In this document: positions 28,697 to 37,386 of the stretch, in pieces | How the letters are laid out: each line of letters begins with the position of its first letter | Numbering within the stretch: position 1 is the first letter of the stretch | Source: an uncultured Clostridia bacterium | GTDB lineage: Bacteria > Bacillota > Clostridia > TANB77 > CAG-465 | Length of the DNA: 61,936 bases | NCBI GenBank assembly: GCA_934132895.1 | Contig: CAKPAG010000008.1 | Location: 1-61,936, forward strand | Direction of reading: 5' to 3' | Translations under genes and position numbers: made by a program | Notes under the pieces: generated by a model | Database searches by the model: none | What the model saw: only the letters and a program-made list of their open reading frames with translations | What the model was told of the DNA's origin: nothing

Positions 28697-29203
28697 TTAT
28701 TGTGGTTGAACTGGATCAGCAGCTATATTTACAGCTATATCAGATGATACATCTTCCTCTATAGGAGTTTTTATTAATGTTACTTTAACAGTAACTGTTG
28801 TATCTTTTCCTGCAGCTATATTTGCAGCTGTAACTGTTGGTTCAACTGTAAAATATTCAGTATTTGTATTTTTTGATACTGTTGCTGCTAAATTCGCACT
28901 TAAATCTGCACTTAAGTTTTTAACAGTATAAGTAGCTGTAACAGTATCACCTTTTGCTGTTAATCCACTTACACCTATAGTAGCTTTTTTCTTATCTGTA
29001 GCATCTATTCCTACAGTTAGTTTTGAACTATCAGATGAAGTTGGTGTACCAAAAAATTCTACTTTAAAGTTTGAAGCATCTGCTGTTGCTTGAGCTTTAC
29101 CTGAGATATTTAAGTTAACAGTTGTGATAGCCGCAAAACCAACACCTACTGTTAAAGCCGCAAGTACTAAAGCAAGAGCAACCATTTTGTTATTACTTTT
29201 CAT
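28697..29203 (-). CDS. CalY/TasA-like exported protein, copy 2
   Basis: Small secreted protein of the camelysin/TasA type; family members form extracellular fibres in biofilms. The signal peptide is ALVLAALTVGVGFAAITTVN, followed by a beta-sandwich of about 140 residues with EFFGTPTSSDSSKLTVGIDA and a C-terminal proline-rich end. 168 residues. It shares over half its residues with the copy upstream and is followed by the SipW-type peptidase, its likely processing enzyme. TAAGGAGGAAATAAGT precedes the ATG. Confidence 0.82.
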   Translation of the reverse strand: MKSNNKMVALALVLAALTVGVGFAAITTVNLNISGKAQATADASNFKVEFFGTPTSSDSSKLTVGIDATDKKKATIGVSGLTAKGDTVTATYTVKNLSADLSANLAATVSKNTNTEYFTVEPTVTAANIAAGKDTTVTVKVTLIKTPIEEDVSSDIAVNIAADPVQPQ

Positions 29204-29235
29204 ATACTTATTTCCTCCTTATTGTTAATTTAAAA

Positions 29236-29748
29236 TTATGGATTTGTTGGTTGAACTGGGTCAGCTGCTAATGTAACAACTATATCTGAATCAACGTCAG
29301 CCTCTATAGGAGTTTTTATTAATGTTACCTTTACTGTTAATTCAGCAGTGTTACTTGCTCCAATTGTTGCTGATGTGATTGTTGGTTCAACCTTAAAGTA
29401 TTCTTCATTTGTGTTTTTAGTTACTGTTGCTGCTAATGAAGCACTTAAATCTGCACTTAAGTTTTTAACAGTATAAGTAGCTGTTTCAAAATCATTTTTT
29501 GCTTTTAAACCAGAAACGTTAATTGTTGCTTTCTTTTTATCTGTAGCATCTATTTCAGCTGTTACTTTTGTTGAATCTGATACATTTGGAGTTCCTGTAA
29601 ATTCAACTTTAAAATTTGTTGTGTCTGGTGTAGCTGTAGCTGTACCAGTAATATTTAAGTTGATTGTTGTTATTGCTGCATAACCTACACTAACTACTAC
29701 TAAAGCCATAACTAGTGCTCCAACAATTATTTTTTTCTTATCTTTCAT
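29236..29748 (-). CDS. CalY/TasA-like exported protein, copy 1
   Basis: First gene of the surface operon and a paralogue of the next one (similar throughout, including DATDKKKATI and YTVKNLSADLSA). Signal segment VMALVVVSVGYAAITTINLN, then a single beta-sandwich domain; 170 residues. It is presumably cleaved by the downstream signal peptidase. An AGGGGGTGAAAATAT site precedes the start. Fibre formation is inferred from the TasA/camelysin family, not from anything specific here. Confidence 0.82.
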   Translation of the reverse strand: MKDKKKIIVGALVMALVVVSVGYAAITTINLNITGTATATPDTTNFKVEFTGTPNVSDSTKVTAEIDATDKKKATINVSGLKAKNDFETATYTVKNLSADLSASLAATVTKNTNEEYFKVEPTITSATIGASNTAELTVKVTLIKTPIEADVDSDIVVTLAADPVQPTNP

Positions 29749-29958
29749 ATATTTTCACCCCCTCTGTTATGTATCCTTATTATAACGTCTAAAGTATACT
29801 ACAAAATACAACATTATTCAATATATTTCTCACACTTTAAGATGATATTTTAGTTACATAAATGTTACGTTTTTGTTTCAAGCAAAAACAATAAAAAACT
29901 AGCAGGTATACACTTAATATAACCGTAACTAGCTTTGTTTATACAATTTATACTATTA

Positions 29959-30126
29959 CTAATTTTTTATTTTATAATAAACATACTTTAAAAATTCATT
30001 AAATTCATTTGCAATTTCTTTTTCATTTTCGATTTCTTCTATTTGAATAACATTACTTATATATCCAAAATAGCATATTGTTAATACTATTGCAAATAAT
30101 ACTATTGATAAAATTAAACTAATCAT
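29959..30126 (-). CDS. Small membrane protein, 55 residues
   Basis: One membrane helix (residues 2-24) followed by an acidic and then basic cytoplasmic tail (IEEIENEKEIANEFNEFLK). GGTGGTG lies close before the ATG. I recognise no family. It sits alone in the 545-base gap between the CalY-like genes and the 30295 gene; the rest of that gap holds a bidirectional terminator (30241-30287) and nothing else I can identify. Confidence 0.5.
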   Translation of the reverse strand: MISLILSIVLFAIVLTICYFGYISNVIQIEEIENEKEIANEFNEFLKYVYYKIKN

Positions 30127-30240
30127 ATGCACCACCAATTCAAAAATTTATTTTATTGTATCATAATACTTTTGGCGTTGCAATATATACATCACAAATT
30201 TATCATATATATTAAAATGTGGGCTGCAAAAAAGTCCAAC

Positions 30241-30287
30241 AAAAAATAATAGTTGAGTTCAATTTTGAACTTGGCTATTATTTTTTT
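30241..30287. terminator. Bidirectional terminator
   Basis: A long stem joining 30241-30260 to 30265-30287 with one small irregularity. T-runs lie on both sides. On the minus strand it follows the 30295 gene. Confidence 0.75.
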
Positions 30288-30294
30288 AAATTTA

Positions 30295-30495
30295 TCAAGA
30301 ACTTACTAAATTTATTATGATTTTTTTACTTAAATTAAAATTTTCTTTTTTTGATTTTAAATATCTACATCCGCGGTTATGTTTTTTACATACATTTACA
30401 TACACTTTGTCATTTTCTTCTTTAAACAATCCTCTTATTTCTTCTGGAATTTTATTTCTTTTATCTTCTGTAAGAAGTCCTAAAAATTCGCCCAC
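30295..30495 (-). CDS. Hypothetical protein, possibly a 5'-truncated remnant
   Basis: The listed start is a GTG at 30495 with no good ribosome-binding site. Codons upstream in the same frame still look coding (RGGRLYEHFNATRRAYFE) back to a stop at about 30568, but contain no start codon, so the gene may have lost its beginning. The protein is charged and ends in a basic segment with CKKHNRGCRYLK. It is followed by a good terminator. Family not recognised. There is no CGG at the break. Confidence 0.4.
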   Translation of the reverse strand: MGEFLGLLTEDKRNKIPEEIRGLFKEENDKVYVNVCKKHNRGCRYLKSKKENFNLSKKIIINLVSS

Positions 30496-30585
30496 TTCAA
30501 AATATGCTCTTCTTGTAGCATTAAAATGTTCATATAATCTTCCACCTCTTAATACATTAGTACTTTTTTAACAATAAAAAGCACG

Positions 30586-31392
30586 CTAAACTTCAATTTC
30601 TAAATTTTCTTTTTCTTGTACTTTTAGTTTTATCTCTTCTTTTTCAGTACTGTTACAAATTTCCTGGTCTGAATTTACTTTTTCTTTTAATTCATTAGTA
30701 AAACTCTTATTAGTATTATCTATAATCTTAAGTGAAGAGATATCGACTTCATTTTTTTCTAAATACTGCTTTATATAATTTTCTTTTTCTTCTTTAGTCA
30801 TAATACTATAATGTTTTAGATTTTTAACTAAATCATATTTACCCTCATGTGAATGAATATATCCATATATAAACTCTCTTGGTATATCTTTTTTATTAAA
30901 CAAGTTGTCTACCATTAGTGATTTATCTGTAATTTCGGTTTCTCCCGGATGTTTTAAATTACCTATATTGTATTTTTTTCCATTTATTTCAACTTCACTT
31001 GGCACAGCTATAATAACGGTATCGATATCTTTTCCACCCTTTCTATCGAGATAATCTTCATATGAATACGTAAGGTAATCAATAAATTCACTTTTTATAG
31101 AGCCTTTATTCTCTTTAATATTTCCAAAATCTCCATAAGTCTTCATTGTATAAAAAACTTCTTCATACTTATTCATAAGCCCATTTTTTACTATACTATT
31201 GCAAAAATCTTTAGGGCCTAATTTTTTAAATTTAGTAAATATATTAATACTACGAGCTTTTTTAACGCTATTTTTGTTACCAAACACACCCACTTGATGC
31301 AGACCTATTTGATAATTTTCATTTAGATCTTTATCTAATTCATTTATCAATTCTTCCTCGTTATATGTTTTTGTTTTACTTTTATATGCCAT
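30586..31392 (-). CDS. Hypothetical soluble protein, 268 residues
   Basis: Not recognised. It has no signal peptide or membrane segment. The middle contains GGKDIDTVIIAVPSEVEI and YIHSHEGKYDLVKN, beta strands that look structured, while the last 50 residues are Glu/Lys-rich and probably disordered. AGGTGAAAGTAT precedes the ATG. It resembles the 48194 gene in general style (large, charged, no homologue I know). It lies between the remnant at 30295 and spo0A. Confidence 0.65.
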   Translation of the reverse strand: MAYKSKTKTYNEEELINELDKDLNENYQIGLHQVGVFGNKNSVKKARSINIFTKFKKLGPKDFCNSIVKNGLMNKYEEVFYTMKTYGDFGNIKENKGSIKSEFIDYLTYSYEDYLDRKGGKDIDTVIIAVPSEVEINGKKYNIGNLKHPGETEITDKSLMVDNLFNKKDIPREFIYGYIHSHEGKYDLVKNLKHYSIMTKEEKENYIKQYLEKNEVDISSLKIIDNTNKSFTNELKEKVNSDQEICNSTEKEEIKLKVQEKENLEIEV

Positions 31393-31470
31393 ATACTTTC
31401 ACCTCATATAATATATATATTGACATTGTATCATATAAAAAATAAAAAAAACATCCCCCATGTGTGTTTT

Positions 31471-32280
31471 TTAGCAAACTGCAGATTTTTCTTCAAGTCT
31501 TATTCTATCTGCAATCATTGCTATAAATTCTGAATTTGTTGGTTTACCTTTATTTGAATTTACAGTGTAACCAAAAATCTTGTCATGTACTTCAATTTGT
31601 CCTCTATTCCAAGCTACTTCAATAGCATGACGTATAGCTCTTTCAACCCTAGAAGATGTAGTACTAAACATATTTGCAAGAGTAGGATACAACACTTTTG
31701 TTATTGAATTTATAATATCTTCGTCATTAACTGCAAGTATTATTGCTTCACGTATATATTGATAGCCTTTAATATGAGCTGGAACACCTACATCATGTAT
31801 AATATTTGTAACCCTTACTTCCATAGGTGTACTTGGCTTTTTATTATTAGCTAAAGTTTTATTTGAATAACATGTGTTAAAATTAGAGCCTTCATAACCA
31901 GAAGAATTGTCAAGGAAATCTCTAAGTCTATCAACCAAAGTTCCCATATCAAATGGTTTTACCACATAGTATGTTGCACCTAATGCTATTGCTTTTTGAG
32001 TTATTTTTTCTTGACCAATAGCAGACATTATAACAATAGTTGGTTTTTCCATTTCTTTTTCTTGTATAATATCCTCAAGAACAGCTAGCCCATCTTTTTC
32101 TGGCATAATTATATCAAGTAACAATATGTCAGGTTTGTGTTTTTTTATTAATTCAACAGTATTTTTACCATCATTTGCTGTAGCAACAACCTCCATGTCA
32201 TTTTGTGAATTAATAAAAGTAGTTAATAATTTTACAAATTCTTTATTATCATCAACCACCAATATTTTAGTTTTTTCCAT
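31471..32280 (-). CDS. spo0A: Sporulation master regulator Spo0A
   Basis: Response regulator that starts endospore formation when phosphorylated. The receiver domain has the acidic pair D10-D11, phospho-acceptor D56 in LLLDIIMPEKDG, and the conserved Lys in YVVKPFD. The C-terminal DNA-binding domain has the typical HDVGVPAHIKGYQYIREAI and SRVERAIRHAIEVAWNRG recognition helices. 269 residues, normal. A perfect 0A-box (TGTCGAA) lies about 100 bases upstream at 32379-32385, consistent with autoregulation. Confidence 0.97.
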   Translation of the reverse strand: MEKTKILVVDDNKEFVKLLTTFINSQNDMEVVATANDGKNTVELIKKHKPDILLLDIIMPEKDGLAVLEDIIQEKEMEKPTIVIMSAIGQEKITQKAIALGATYYVVKPFDMGTLVDRLRDFLDNSSGYEGSNFNTCYSNKTLANNKKPSTPMEVRVTNIIHDVGVPAHIKGYQYIREAIILAVNDEDIINSITKVLYPTLANMFSTTSSRVERAIRHAIEVAWNRGQIEVHDKIFGYTVNSNKGKPTNSEFIAMIADRIRLEEKSAVC

Positions 32281-32378
32281 TTAACCCTCCCTTGTCACCT
32301 AAACTTAAACGCAAGACTATTATATATAAATTTTTTAAAAAAATCAAGGGAAAATGTGGCGTTTTAGCAAACGACTTT

Positions 32379-32385
32379 TGTCGAA
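32379..32385 (+). promoter_or_regulatory. Candidate Spo0A box upstream of spo0A
   Basis: Exact TGTCGAA in the gap between divergent spo0A and the first SASP gene. Autoregulation of spo0A through such boxes is established in Bacillus; here it is inferred from position and match alone. Confidence 0.55.
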
Positions 32386-32524
32386 ATCGTTTACTTTTTA
32401 TCTTTTTTTAATTTTTTGCCTTTTTTTTCCAGTATTTTTATCAAAAAACAACACAAATTAATAGTGTAAAACATTTTACTAGTTTTACAACTATTAATTT
32501 AATATAGTAGGAGGTGAATTCAAT

Positions 32525-32707
32525 ATGGCAAGCTCAAAAAACCCACAAGCTAGAGAAGCTTTAAACAAATTCAAATATGAAGTTGCTAACCAAATAGGTG
32601 TTAACTTAAAACAAGGTTATAACGGAGATTTAACTTCTAAACAAGCAGGTTCTGTTGGTGGAGAAATGGTTAAAAGAATGATAGAAAAGGCTGCTTCTCA
32701 AATGTAA
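32525..32707 (+). CDS. Alpha/beta-type small acid-soluble spore protein
   Basis: Coats spore DNA and protects it from UV and chemicals; degraded at germination. 60 residues with FKYEVANQIGVNLKQGYNGDLTSKQAG and MVKRMIEKA, both conserved. The germination-protease site is expected within YEVANQIGV. AGGAGGTGAATTCAAT precedes the ATG. A nearly identical second copy follows, and each has its own terminator, so they are probably separate forespore transcripts. Confidence 0.95.
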   Translation: MASSKNPQAREALNKFKYEVANQIGVNLKQGYNGDLTSKQAGSVGGEMVKRMIEKAASQM

Positions 32708-32742
32708 GATAAGTTTAAATTAGAAATTATATACACAATATG

Positions 32743-32769
32743 AAAAAAGAGGAATTTATCCTCTTTTTT
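32743..32769 (+). terminator. Terminator of the first SASP gene
   Basis: A perfect 11-bp stem (32743-32753 and 32759-32769) ending in a T-run. Confidence 0.88.
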
Positions 32770-32877
32770 CATATTCAAGACTATAATTTTATTTATTTTT
32801 AAAAAATATTTAATTTTTTGTATATTTTTTTTAAATACGCTAAAACTATTAATGAAAACGATGGAGGTGAATTTAAT

Positions 32878-33060
32878 ATGGCAAGTTCAAACAACAAACA
32901 ACATCAAGAAAACTTAAACAAGTTTAAAATGGAAGTTGCAAACGAAATCGGTGTTAACTTAAAACAAGGTTACAACGGAGACTTAACTTCTAAACAAGCT
33001 GGTTCTGTTGGTGGAGAAATGGTTAAAAGAATGATAGAAAAAGCTGCTGGTCAAATGTAA
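32878..33060 (+). CDS. Alpha/beta-type small acid-soluble spore protein, second copy
   Basis: Paralogue of the SASP at 32525, with the C-terminal 35 residues almost identical. The start is the ATG at 32878, which has GGAGGTGAATTTAAT before it; a longer frame open from 32818 has no site and adds an unrelated leader. 60 residues. Multiple SASP genes are usual in spore formers, where abundance matters more than sequence diversity. Confidence 0.94.
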   Translation: MASSNNKQHQENLNKFKMEVANEIGVNLKQGYNGDLTSKQAGSVGGEMVKRMIEKAAGQM

Positions 33061-33086
33061 TTTAACTAATCCACTTAAATATTTAA

Positions 33087-33128
33087 AAGAGTAGTTCATT
33101 TTATACATTTTGAACTACTCTTATTTTA
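33087..33128. terminator. Bidirectional terminator
   Basis: A perfect 12-bp stem (33087-33098 and 33111-33122) between the second SASP gene and the convergent lemA. Confidence 0.88.
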
Positions 33129-33134
33129 TAATAA

Positions 33135-33683
33135 TTATTGATTAATATTTACGTTTATATTTTCTTTTTTATTTTCATCAATTTTAAATAATTCAGCTTT
33201 TTCAAAAGCAAATATTTTAGCTATAATATTACTTGGTATTGTTTCAATAGTAGTATTATATATAGTAACTGCATTATTATACATATTTCTTGCTTGTTGT
33301 AATTTATTTTCTATTTGACTTAGTTTATCTTGTAAATCTAAATATTGCTTGTTGGCTTTTAAATCTGGATAATTCTCAGCTACTGCCATTATTCTATTTA
33401 TTTTATTTTCTATTCTTTCAGCATCTTTAAAATTTATTCCTTTTTCTTGATTGTAAGCTGTTCTAGCATTTACTAAGTCTGTTAATGTTTCACTTTCATA
33501 ATTTGAATAACTATTTACACATTCAACTATATTTGGTATTAAATCAAATCTTTGATTTAATATTACATCTATACCTGATTCATATTGTTTAACTTTATTT
33601 TTTTGTTTTACAAGTTTGTTATAGCCAAATAAAATTATTAATACTAGTATTATTGCTATTACTAAACATATATTTATAACCAT
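33135..33683 (-). CDS. lemA: LemA family protein
   Basis: A single N-terminal membrane helix (about residues 4-22) precedes a long helical bundle. The family signature is clear in QRFDLIPNIVECVNSYSNYE and YPDLKANKQYLDLQDKLSQIENKLQQAR. 182 residues, typical. The role of LemA proteins is not settled. AAGGAGATGAGAAT precedes the ATG. It is 12 bases after the XRE-type regulator gene, so the two form a unit. Confidence 0.92.
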   Translation of the reverse strand: MVINICLVIAIILVLIILFGYNKLVKQKNKVKQYESGIDVILNQRFDLIPNIVECVNSYSNYESETLTDLVNARTAYNQEKGINFKDAERIENKINRIMAVAENYPDLKANKQYLDLQDKLSQIENKLQQARNMYNNAVTIYNTTIETIPSNIIAKIFAFEKAELFKIDENKKENINVNINQ

Positions 33684-33695
33684 ATTCTCATCTCC

Positions 33696-34469
33696 TTACA
33701 TATCTTCTAATGTTATTTTATTAACATATCCGCTTTCATCATAATCAATTGAAATTTCATATTCTCCCCACTCTTCTAATGATTTTTTAATTTCTTTTAT
33801 TCTAGTTTCATCTGTTATTTCTTCATTTTTATATACCAAAGTTACAATATGTTCTTTATCCTTTTTATTATTAGATATAATTTTATCTAACACATTTTTA
33901 ACAAAAACTGTTTTATTTGTACCTGCAAAAGATTCAAAATCCATATTATGAGTTCTTTTATTACTATCATCATTCATTTGCTGTACTTTTTGTTCATAGT
34001 CTTCATTCATTTTTTCTGTTTCATTTTCATACATATCTTTTATTCCAGATGAAAAATCATTAAAATCATTTAAAGATTGGTTTTGCCTATTAAATATATT
34101 AGTAAATATTGAGAATATTCCTGAAGATTTATCTTGATTTTTTTCTTTTTCAATTCCTATACGTATAGCTAAAGTTACAATCAAAGCAATTAAAATTACG
34201 ACAAAAATATACAATAAAAACTTTCTTTCCTTCTTAGGCTTATTTTTCTTTTCTTCTTTTTTTACAATTCCTAAACTATCATTTGTTAAACTATCAATTT
34301 CGACTTCAAAAAATCTACTTATTTCTATAAGCTTATCCATGTCTGGTTTAGATTGACCTAACTCCCATTTTGAAATTGTTTGTCTAGTTACATCTAAATT
34401 TCCTGCTAATTCTTCTTGAGAAAGAAATTTTTGTTTTCTTAACTCAATTAATTTTTCTTCAAACTTCAT
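33696..34469 (-). CDS. XRE-type membrane-anchored transcriptional regulator
   Basis: Residues 5-60 are a Cro/C1-type helix-turn-helix (FLSQEELAGNLDVTRQTISKWE). A basic linker leads to one membrane helix (about 83-103), then a region of about 150 residues with Asp/Asn/Met-rich coiled coil (MYENETEKMNEDYEQKVQQM). A membrane-tethered regulator could sense an envelope signal. AACTGGAGGTATTTTTA precedes the start. It is upstream of and probably co-transcribed with lemA. Confidence 0.85.
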   Translation of the reverse strand: MKFEEKLIELRKQKFLSQEELAGNLDVTRQTISKWELGQSKPDMDKLIEISRFFEVEIDSLTNDSLGIVKKEEKKNKPKKERKFLLYIFVVILIALIVTLAIRIGIEKEKNQDKSSGIFSIFTNIFNRQNQSLNDFNDFSSGIKDMYENETEKMNEDYEQKVQQMNDDSNKRTHNMDFESFAGTNKTVFVKNVLDKIISNNKKDKEHIVTLVYKNEEITDETRIKEIKKSLEEWGEYEISIDYDESGYVNKITLEDM

Positions 34470-34621
34470 TAAAAATACCTCCAGTTCATATAATTAAATT
34501 TTAACATCTTTCTTAAAAAAAGTCTAGCAACTATAGCTGGAAATATGGCAATTTTGTTTAACATTCTTTGTCAACTTAAACTTTATCACTAATTTAGAGA
34601 GCTTTTAAAAAAATATATAAC

Positions 34622-34662
34622 AAAAAATACCTAACAAAAGAGTTATTCTTTTATTAGATATT
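34622..34662 (-). terminator. Terminator of the S10-secY operon
   Basis: A long imperfect stem (34626-34641 with 34646-34662) leads into TTTTTT on the minus strand, about 30 bases past the secY stop. Confidence 0.8.
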
Positions 34663-34694
34663 CATATCGTTATTTGTATTTATCCGTCTATATA

Positions 34695-36005
34695 TTAGTT
34701 TAAAAATCCTGTATAATGACGACTAACCATTTGTGTTTCAAGATTTTTAAGTACTTCCAACGCAACACTTACAAGGATAAGTATTGATGTACCACCAAAT
34801 GTAATTGAAAATGGCATTAAACCTTGAAGTATAATTGGGAATACTGCAACTATTGCTAGGAATATAGCACCAACAGCTGTTATATATTTAAGTACTTTAG
34901 ATATATAATCTGATGTGTTTTTTCCTGCTCTAATTCCAGGTACAAATCCACCATTTTTCTTTAATTGATTAGAGATTTCAACTGGATTTACAATAAACAT
35001 TGTATAAACAAATGTAAATGCAACTATAAGTAACATATATATTACAGCATATGATACAAGATAGTACCATTGGCTTCCGCTATTTACTGAGAATATATTA
35101 TTTACTACTGCCCAAAATCCGCTTGGATTTCCTTTTGTACATAGATTAATTATTGTACTTGGAAACATCATAAATGACATAGCAAAGATTATTGGCATAA
35201 CACCAGCCATTGCAACTTTAATTGGAATATGAGTGTTTTGACCACCATACATTTTTCTTCCAACTACTCTTTTTGCATAGTTTACTGGTATTTTTCTTTC
35301 AGCTTGTTGTACATATATTACTGCAGCTATAACTCCAATAATTACAACTACTAAAGCAAGTACTACTAATAGATTAGTAAGTCCTCCTGTAGCATATTTA
35401 TATAATGTAGCTGCTCCTCCAGGTATTCCTGCAACTATACCAACGAAAACTATCATTGATATACCATTACCAATACCATACTCAGTGATTTTATCACCAA
35501 GCCATGTAAGAAGTGCAGTTCCTGCAACAAGTGAACCAATAAATAATATTGCTCCAAGCACTGCTCCAGCTCCATATTGTAATGGAGTTAGAAGATATGC
35601 TTTATATGTTAAGTATAATCCTAAACCTTCAATTATACTAAATGCTATTGTTAAATATTTAGTATATTTAGAAAGTTTCTTTCTTCCTTCTTCTCCTTCT
35701 CTTGTTAGTTTTTCAAGAGATGGTATTACAACTTGAAGTAAGTTTAAAACGATTGATGCTGTAACATATGGTCCTATTGTCATTGCGAAAATAGAAAGTC
35801 TACTAAATGCTCCACCAGAAATTAGGTTAACCATTGTAACAAGTCCATTTCCACTTGAACCAAGTTGATCCATTACTGTTACTTTATCAATACCAGGTAT
35901 TGTTATAAATGTACCTAGTCTGTAAAGTAAAATAATAAATACTGTAAATATTATTTTCTTTCTTATATCTTTAACAGAAAATATATTTTTTATGGTTTGT
36001 AGCAT
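34695..36005 (-). CDS. secY: Protein translocase subunit SecY
   Basis: Central pore of the Sec export channel; ten membrane helices are visible. PGIDKV after helix 1 and the plug region, the cytoplasmic ERKIPVNYAKRVVG loop and NPVEISNQLKKNGGFVPGIR are diagnostic. 436 residues, normal. It is the last gene of the ribosomal operon, one base from rplO. In most Firmicutes adk, map and infA follow; here the operon terminates after secY. Confidence 0.97.
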   Translation of the reverse strand: MLQTIKNIFSVKDIRKKIIFTVFIILLYRLGTFITIPGIDKVTVMDQLGSSGNGLVTMVNLISGGAFSRLSIFAMTIGPYVTASIVLNLLQVVIPSLEKLTREGEEGRKKLSKYTKYLTIAFSIIEGLGLYLTYKAYLLTPLQYGAGAVLGAILFIGSLVAGTALLTWLGDKITEYGIGNGISMIVFVGIVAGIPGGAATLYKYATGGLTNLLVVLALVVVIIGVIAAVIYVQQAERKIPVNYAKRVVGRKMYGGQNTHIPIKVAMAGVMPIIFAMSFMMFPSTIINLCTKGNPSGFWAVVNNIFSVNSGSQWYYLVSYAVIYMLLIVAFTFVYTMFIVNPVEISNQLKKNGGFVPGIRAGKNTSDYISKVLKYITAVGAIFLAIVAVFPIILQGLMPFSITFGGTSILILVSVALEVLKNLETQMVSRHYTGFLN

Positions 36006-36006
36006 A

Positions 36007-36447
36007 CTACTTCACCTCAATCTTTCCACCTGCAGCTTGAATTTTTTCTTCTGCTGATTTTGAGAATTTAGCAGCTACTACTGTAAGTTTTTTAGTGATT
36101 TCACCATTTCCTAAAACTTTTACGCCATCTAATTCTTTTCTTATTAATCCTTCAGAAAGTAAAAGTTTGCTATCTACTACTGTATTTTCTTCAAATCTAT
36201 CAAGATCACTTACATTTATTACTGCATATTCTGTTGCAAAATGATTTTTAAATCCACGTTTTGGAATTCTTCTGTAAAGTGGTGTTTGTCCACCTTCGAA
36301 TCCTCTTCTTATACTTCCACCAGTTCTTGCTTTTTGACCTTTGTGACCTTTTCCAGATGTTTTTCCAAGGCCTGATCCAGTACCTCTACCAATTCTTCTT
36401 CTAGTAGTTGTACTTCCATAAGCTGGTCCTAAATCATGCATTTTCAT
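36007..36447 (-). CDS. rplO: 50S ribosomal protein L15
   Basis: Late-assembling large-subunit protein. GRGTGSGLGKTSGKGHKGQKAR near the N-terminus and RIPKRGF are characteristic. 146 residues. rpmD (L30), which usually lies between rpsE and rplO, is absent: only 40 bases separate the two genes here. The stop codon is one base from secY, so translation is likely coupled. Confidence 0.96.
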   Translation of the reverse strand: MKMHDLGPAYGSTTTRRRIGRGTGSGLGKTSGKGHKGQKARTGGSIRRGFEGGQTPLYRRIPKRGFKNHFATEYAVINVSDLDRFEENTVVDSKLLLSEGLIRKELDGVKVLGNGEITKKLTVVAAKFSKSAEEKIQAAGGKIEVK

Positions 36448-36487
36448 AAGGCACTTGCTCCTCCCCTCTTTATAAATTTTTATTCTA

Positions 36488-36979
36488 CTATTTTAAAATT
36501 TCTTCTACTGTTTTTCCTCTAAGAGATGCAACTTGTTCAGGTGTTCTCATAGATTTTAATGCTTTTATTGTAGCATAAACAACATTTCTACTATTACGAG
36601 AACCTAAAGTTTTAGCAGTTACATCTTTAACTCCTGCAAGTTCTAGTACTGGTCTTACTGCTCCACCAGCGATTACACCTGTACCTTCAACAGCAGGTTT
36701 TAAAATTACCTTAGATGAACCGAAATTTGTAGTTAATTCGTGTGGTAATGTTCCGTTTACAAGTGAAACTTCAATTAAATTCTTTTTAGCTTCGTCAGTT
36801 GCTTTTTTTATAGCTTCTGGAACTTCAGCAGATTTACCAGTACCAACACCGATATGTCCTGCTTCATCTCCAACAACAACTAGAACACTAAATCTAAAAG
36901 TTCTACCACCTTTAACAACCTTAGCAACACGTGCTACATTAACAACTTTTTCTTTTAATTCTTGTTTTGTTTCAGCCAT
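36488..36979 (-). CDS. rpsE: 30S ribosomal protein S5
   Basis: Involved in translational accuracy and mRNA unwinding. VVNVARVAKVVKGGRTFRFSV is the spectinomycin-loop region, followed by GHIGVGTGKSAEVPEAI and LGSRNSRNVVYATIKAL. 163 residues, normal. It lies between rplR and rplO. Confidence 0.97.
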   Translation of the reverse strand: MAETKQELKEKVVNVARVAKVVKGGRTFRFSVLVVVGDEAGHIGVGTGKSAEVPEAIKKATDEAKKNLIEVSLVNGTLPHELTTNFGSSKVILKPAVEGTGVIAGGAVRPVLELAGVKDVTAKTLGSRNSRNVVYATIKALKSMRTPEQVASLRGKTVEEILK

Positions 36980-36999
36980 TTTGGTTTTCTCCTTTTCTC

Positions 37000-37359
37000 T
37001 TAAAATTCTAATCCAGCTTCTCTTGCTGCATCAGCTAAAGCTTTAACTTTTCCATGATATACATAACCATTTCTATCAAATACTACAGTTTTTATATTCT
37101 TTTCAATTGCACGTTTTGCAATTAAAGTTCCAACTTCTGTTGCTGCTGCAATATTAGATCCTTTTGTTTTGATTTCTTTATCTAAAGTAGATGCAGAAAC
37201 AATTGTTACTTGTTTATCATCATCAATAAGTTGAGCTGATATATTATTTAAGCTTCTATAAACGCAAAGTCTTGGTCTAGATTCAGTTCCTTTTACTTTA
37301 GCTCTTACTCTTTTTTGTCTAGGTTTTCTTGCGTCATTTCTACTTATTTTCTTTATCAT
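37000..37359 (-). CDS. rplR: 50S ribosomal protein L18
   Basis: Binds 5S rRNA together with L5. RPRLCVYRSLNNISAQLIDD and VVFDRNGYVYHGKVKALADAAREAGLEF are family hallmarks. 119 residues. The start at 37359 follows GGAGGGAATTTTAA. Confidence 0.96.
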   Translation of the reverse strand: MIKKISRNDARKPRQKRVRAKVKGTESRPRLCVYRSLNNISAQLIDDDKQVTIVSASTLDKEIKTKGSNIAAATEVGTLIAKRAIEKNIKTVVFDRNGYVYHGKVKALADAAREAGLEF

Positions 37360-37386
37360 TTAAAATTCCCTCCTTTTATTTTAGGA

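Noticed and set aside
29890..29935. Terminator between the CalY-like operon and the 55-residue gene
   Set aside because: The repeated ACTAGC is a direct repeat, and the remaining pairs make only a weak stem.
30295..30570. 30295 gene as a tenth CGG recoding case
   Set aside because: The frame upstream meets a TAA and there is no CGG at the break, so a lost 5' end is more likely.
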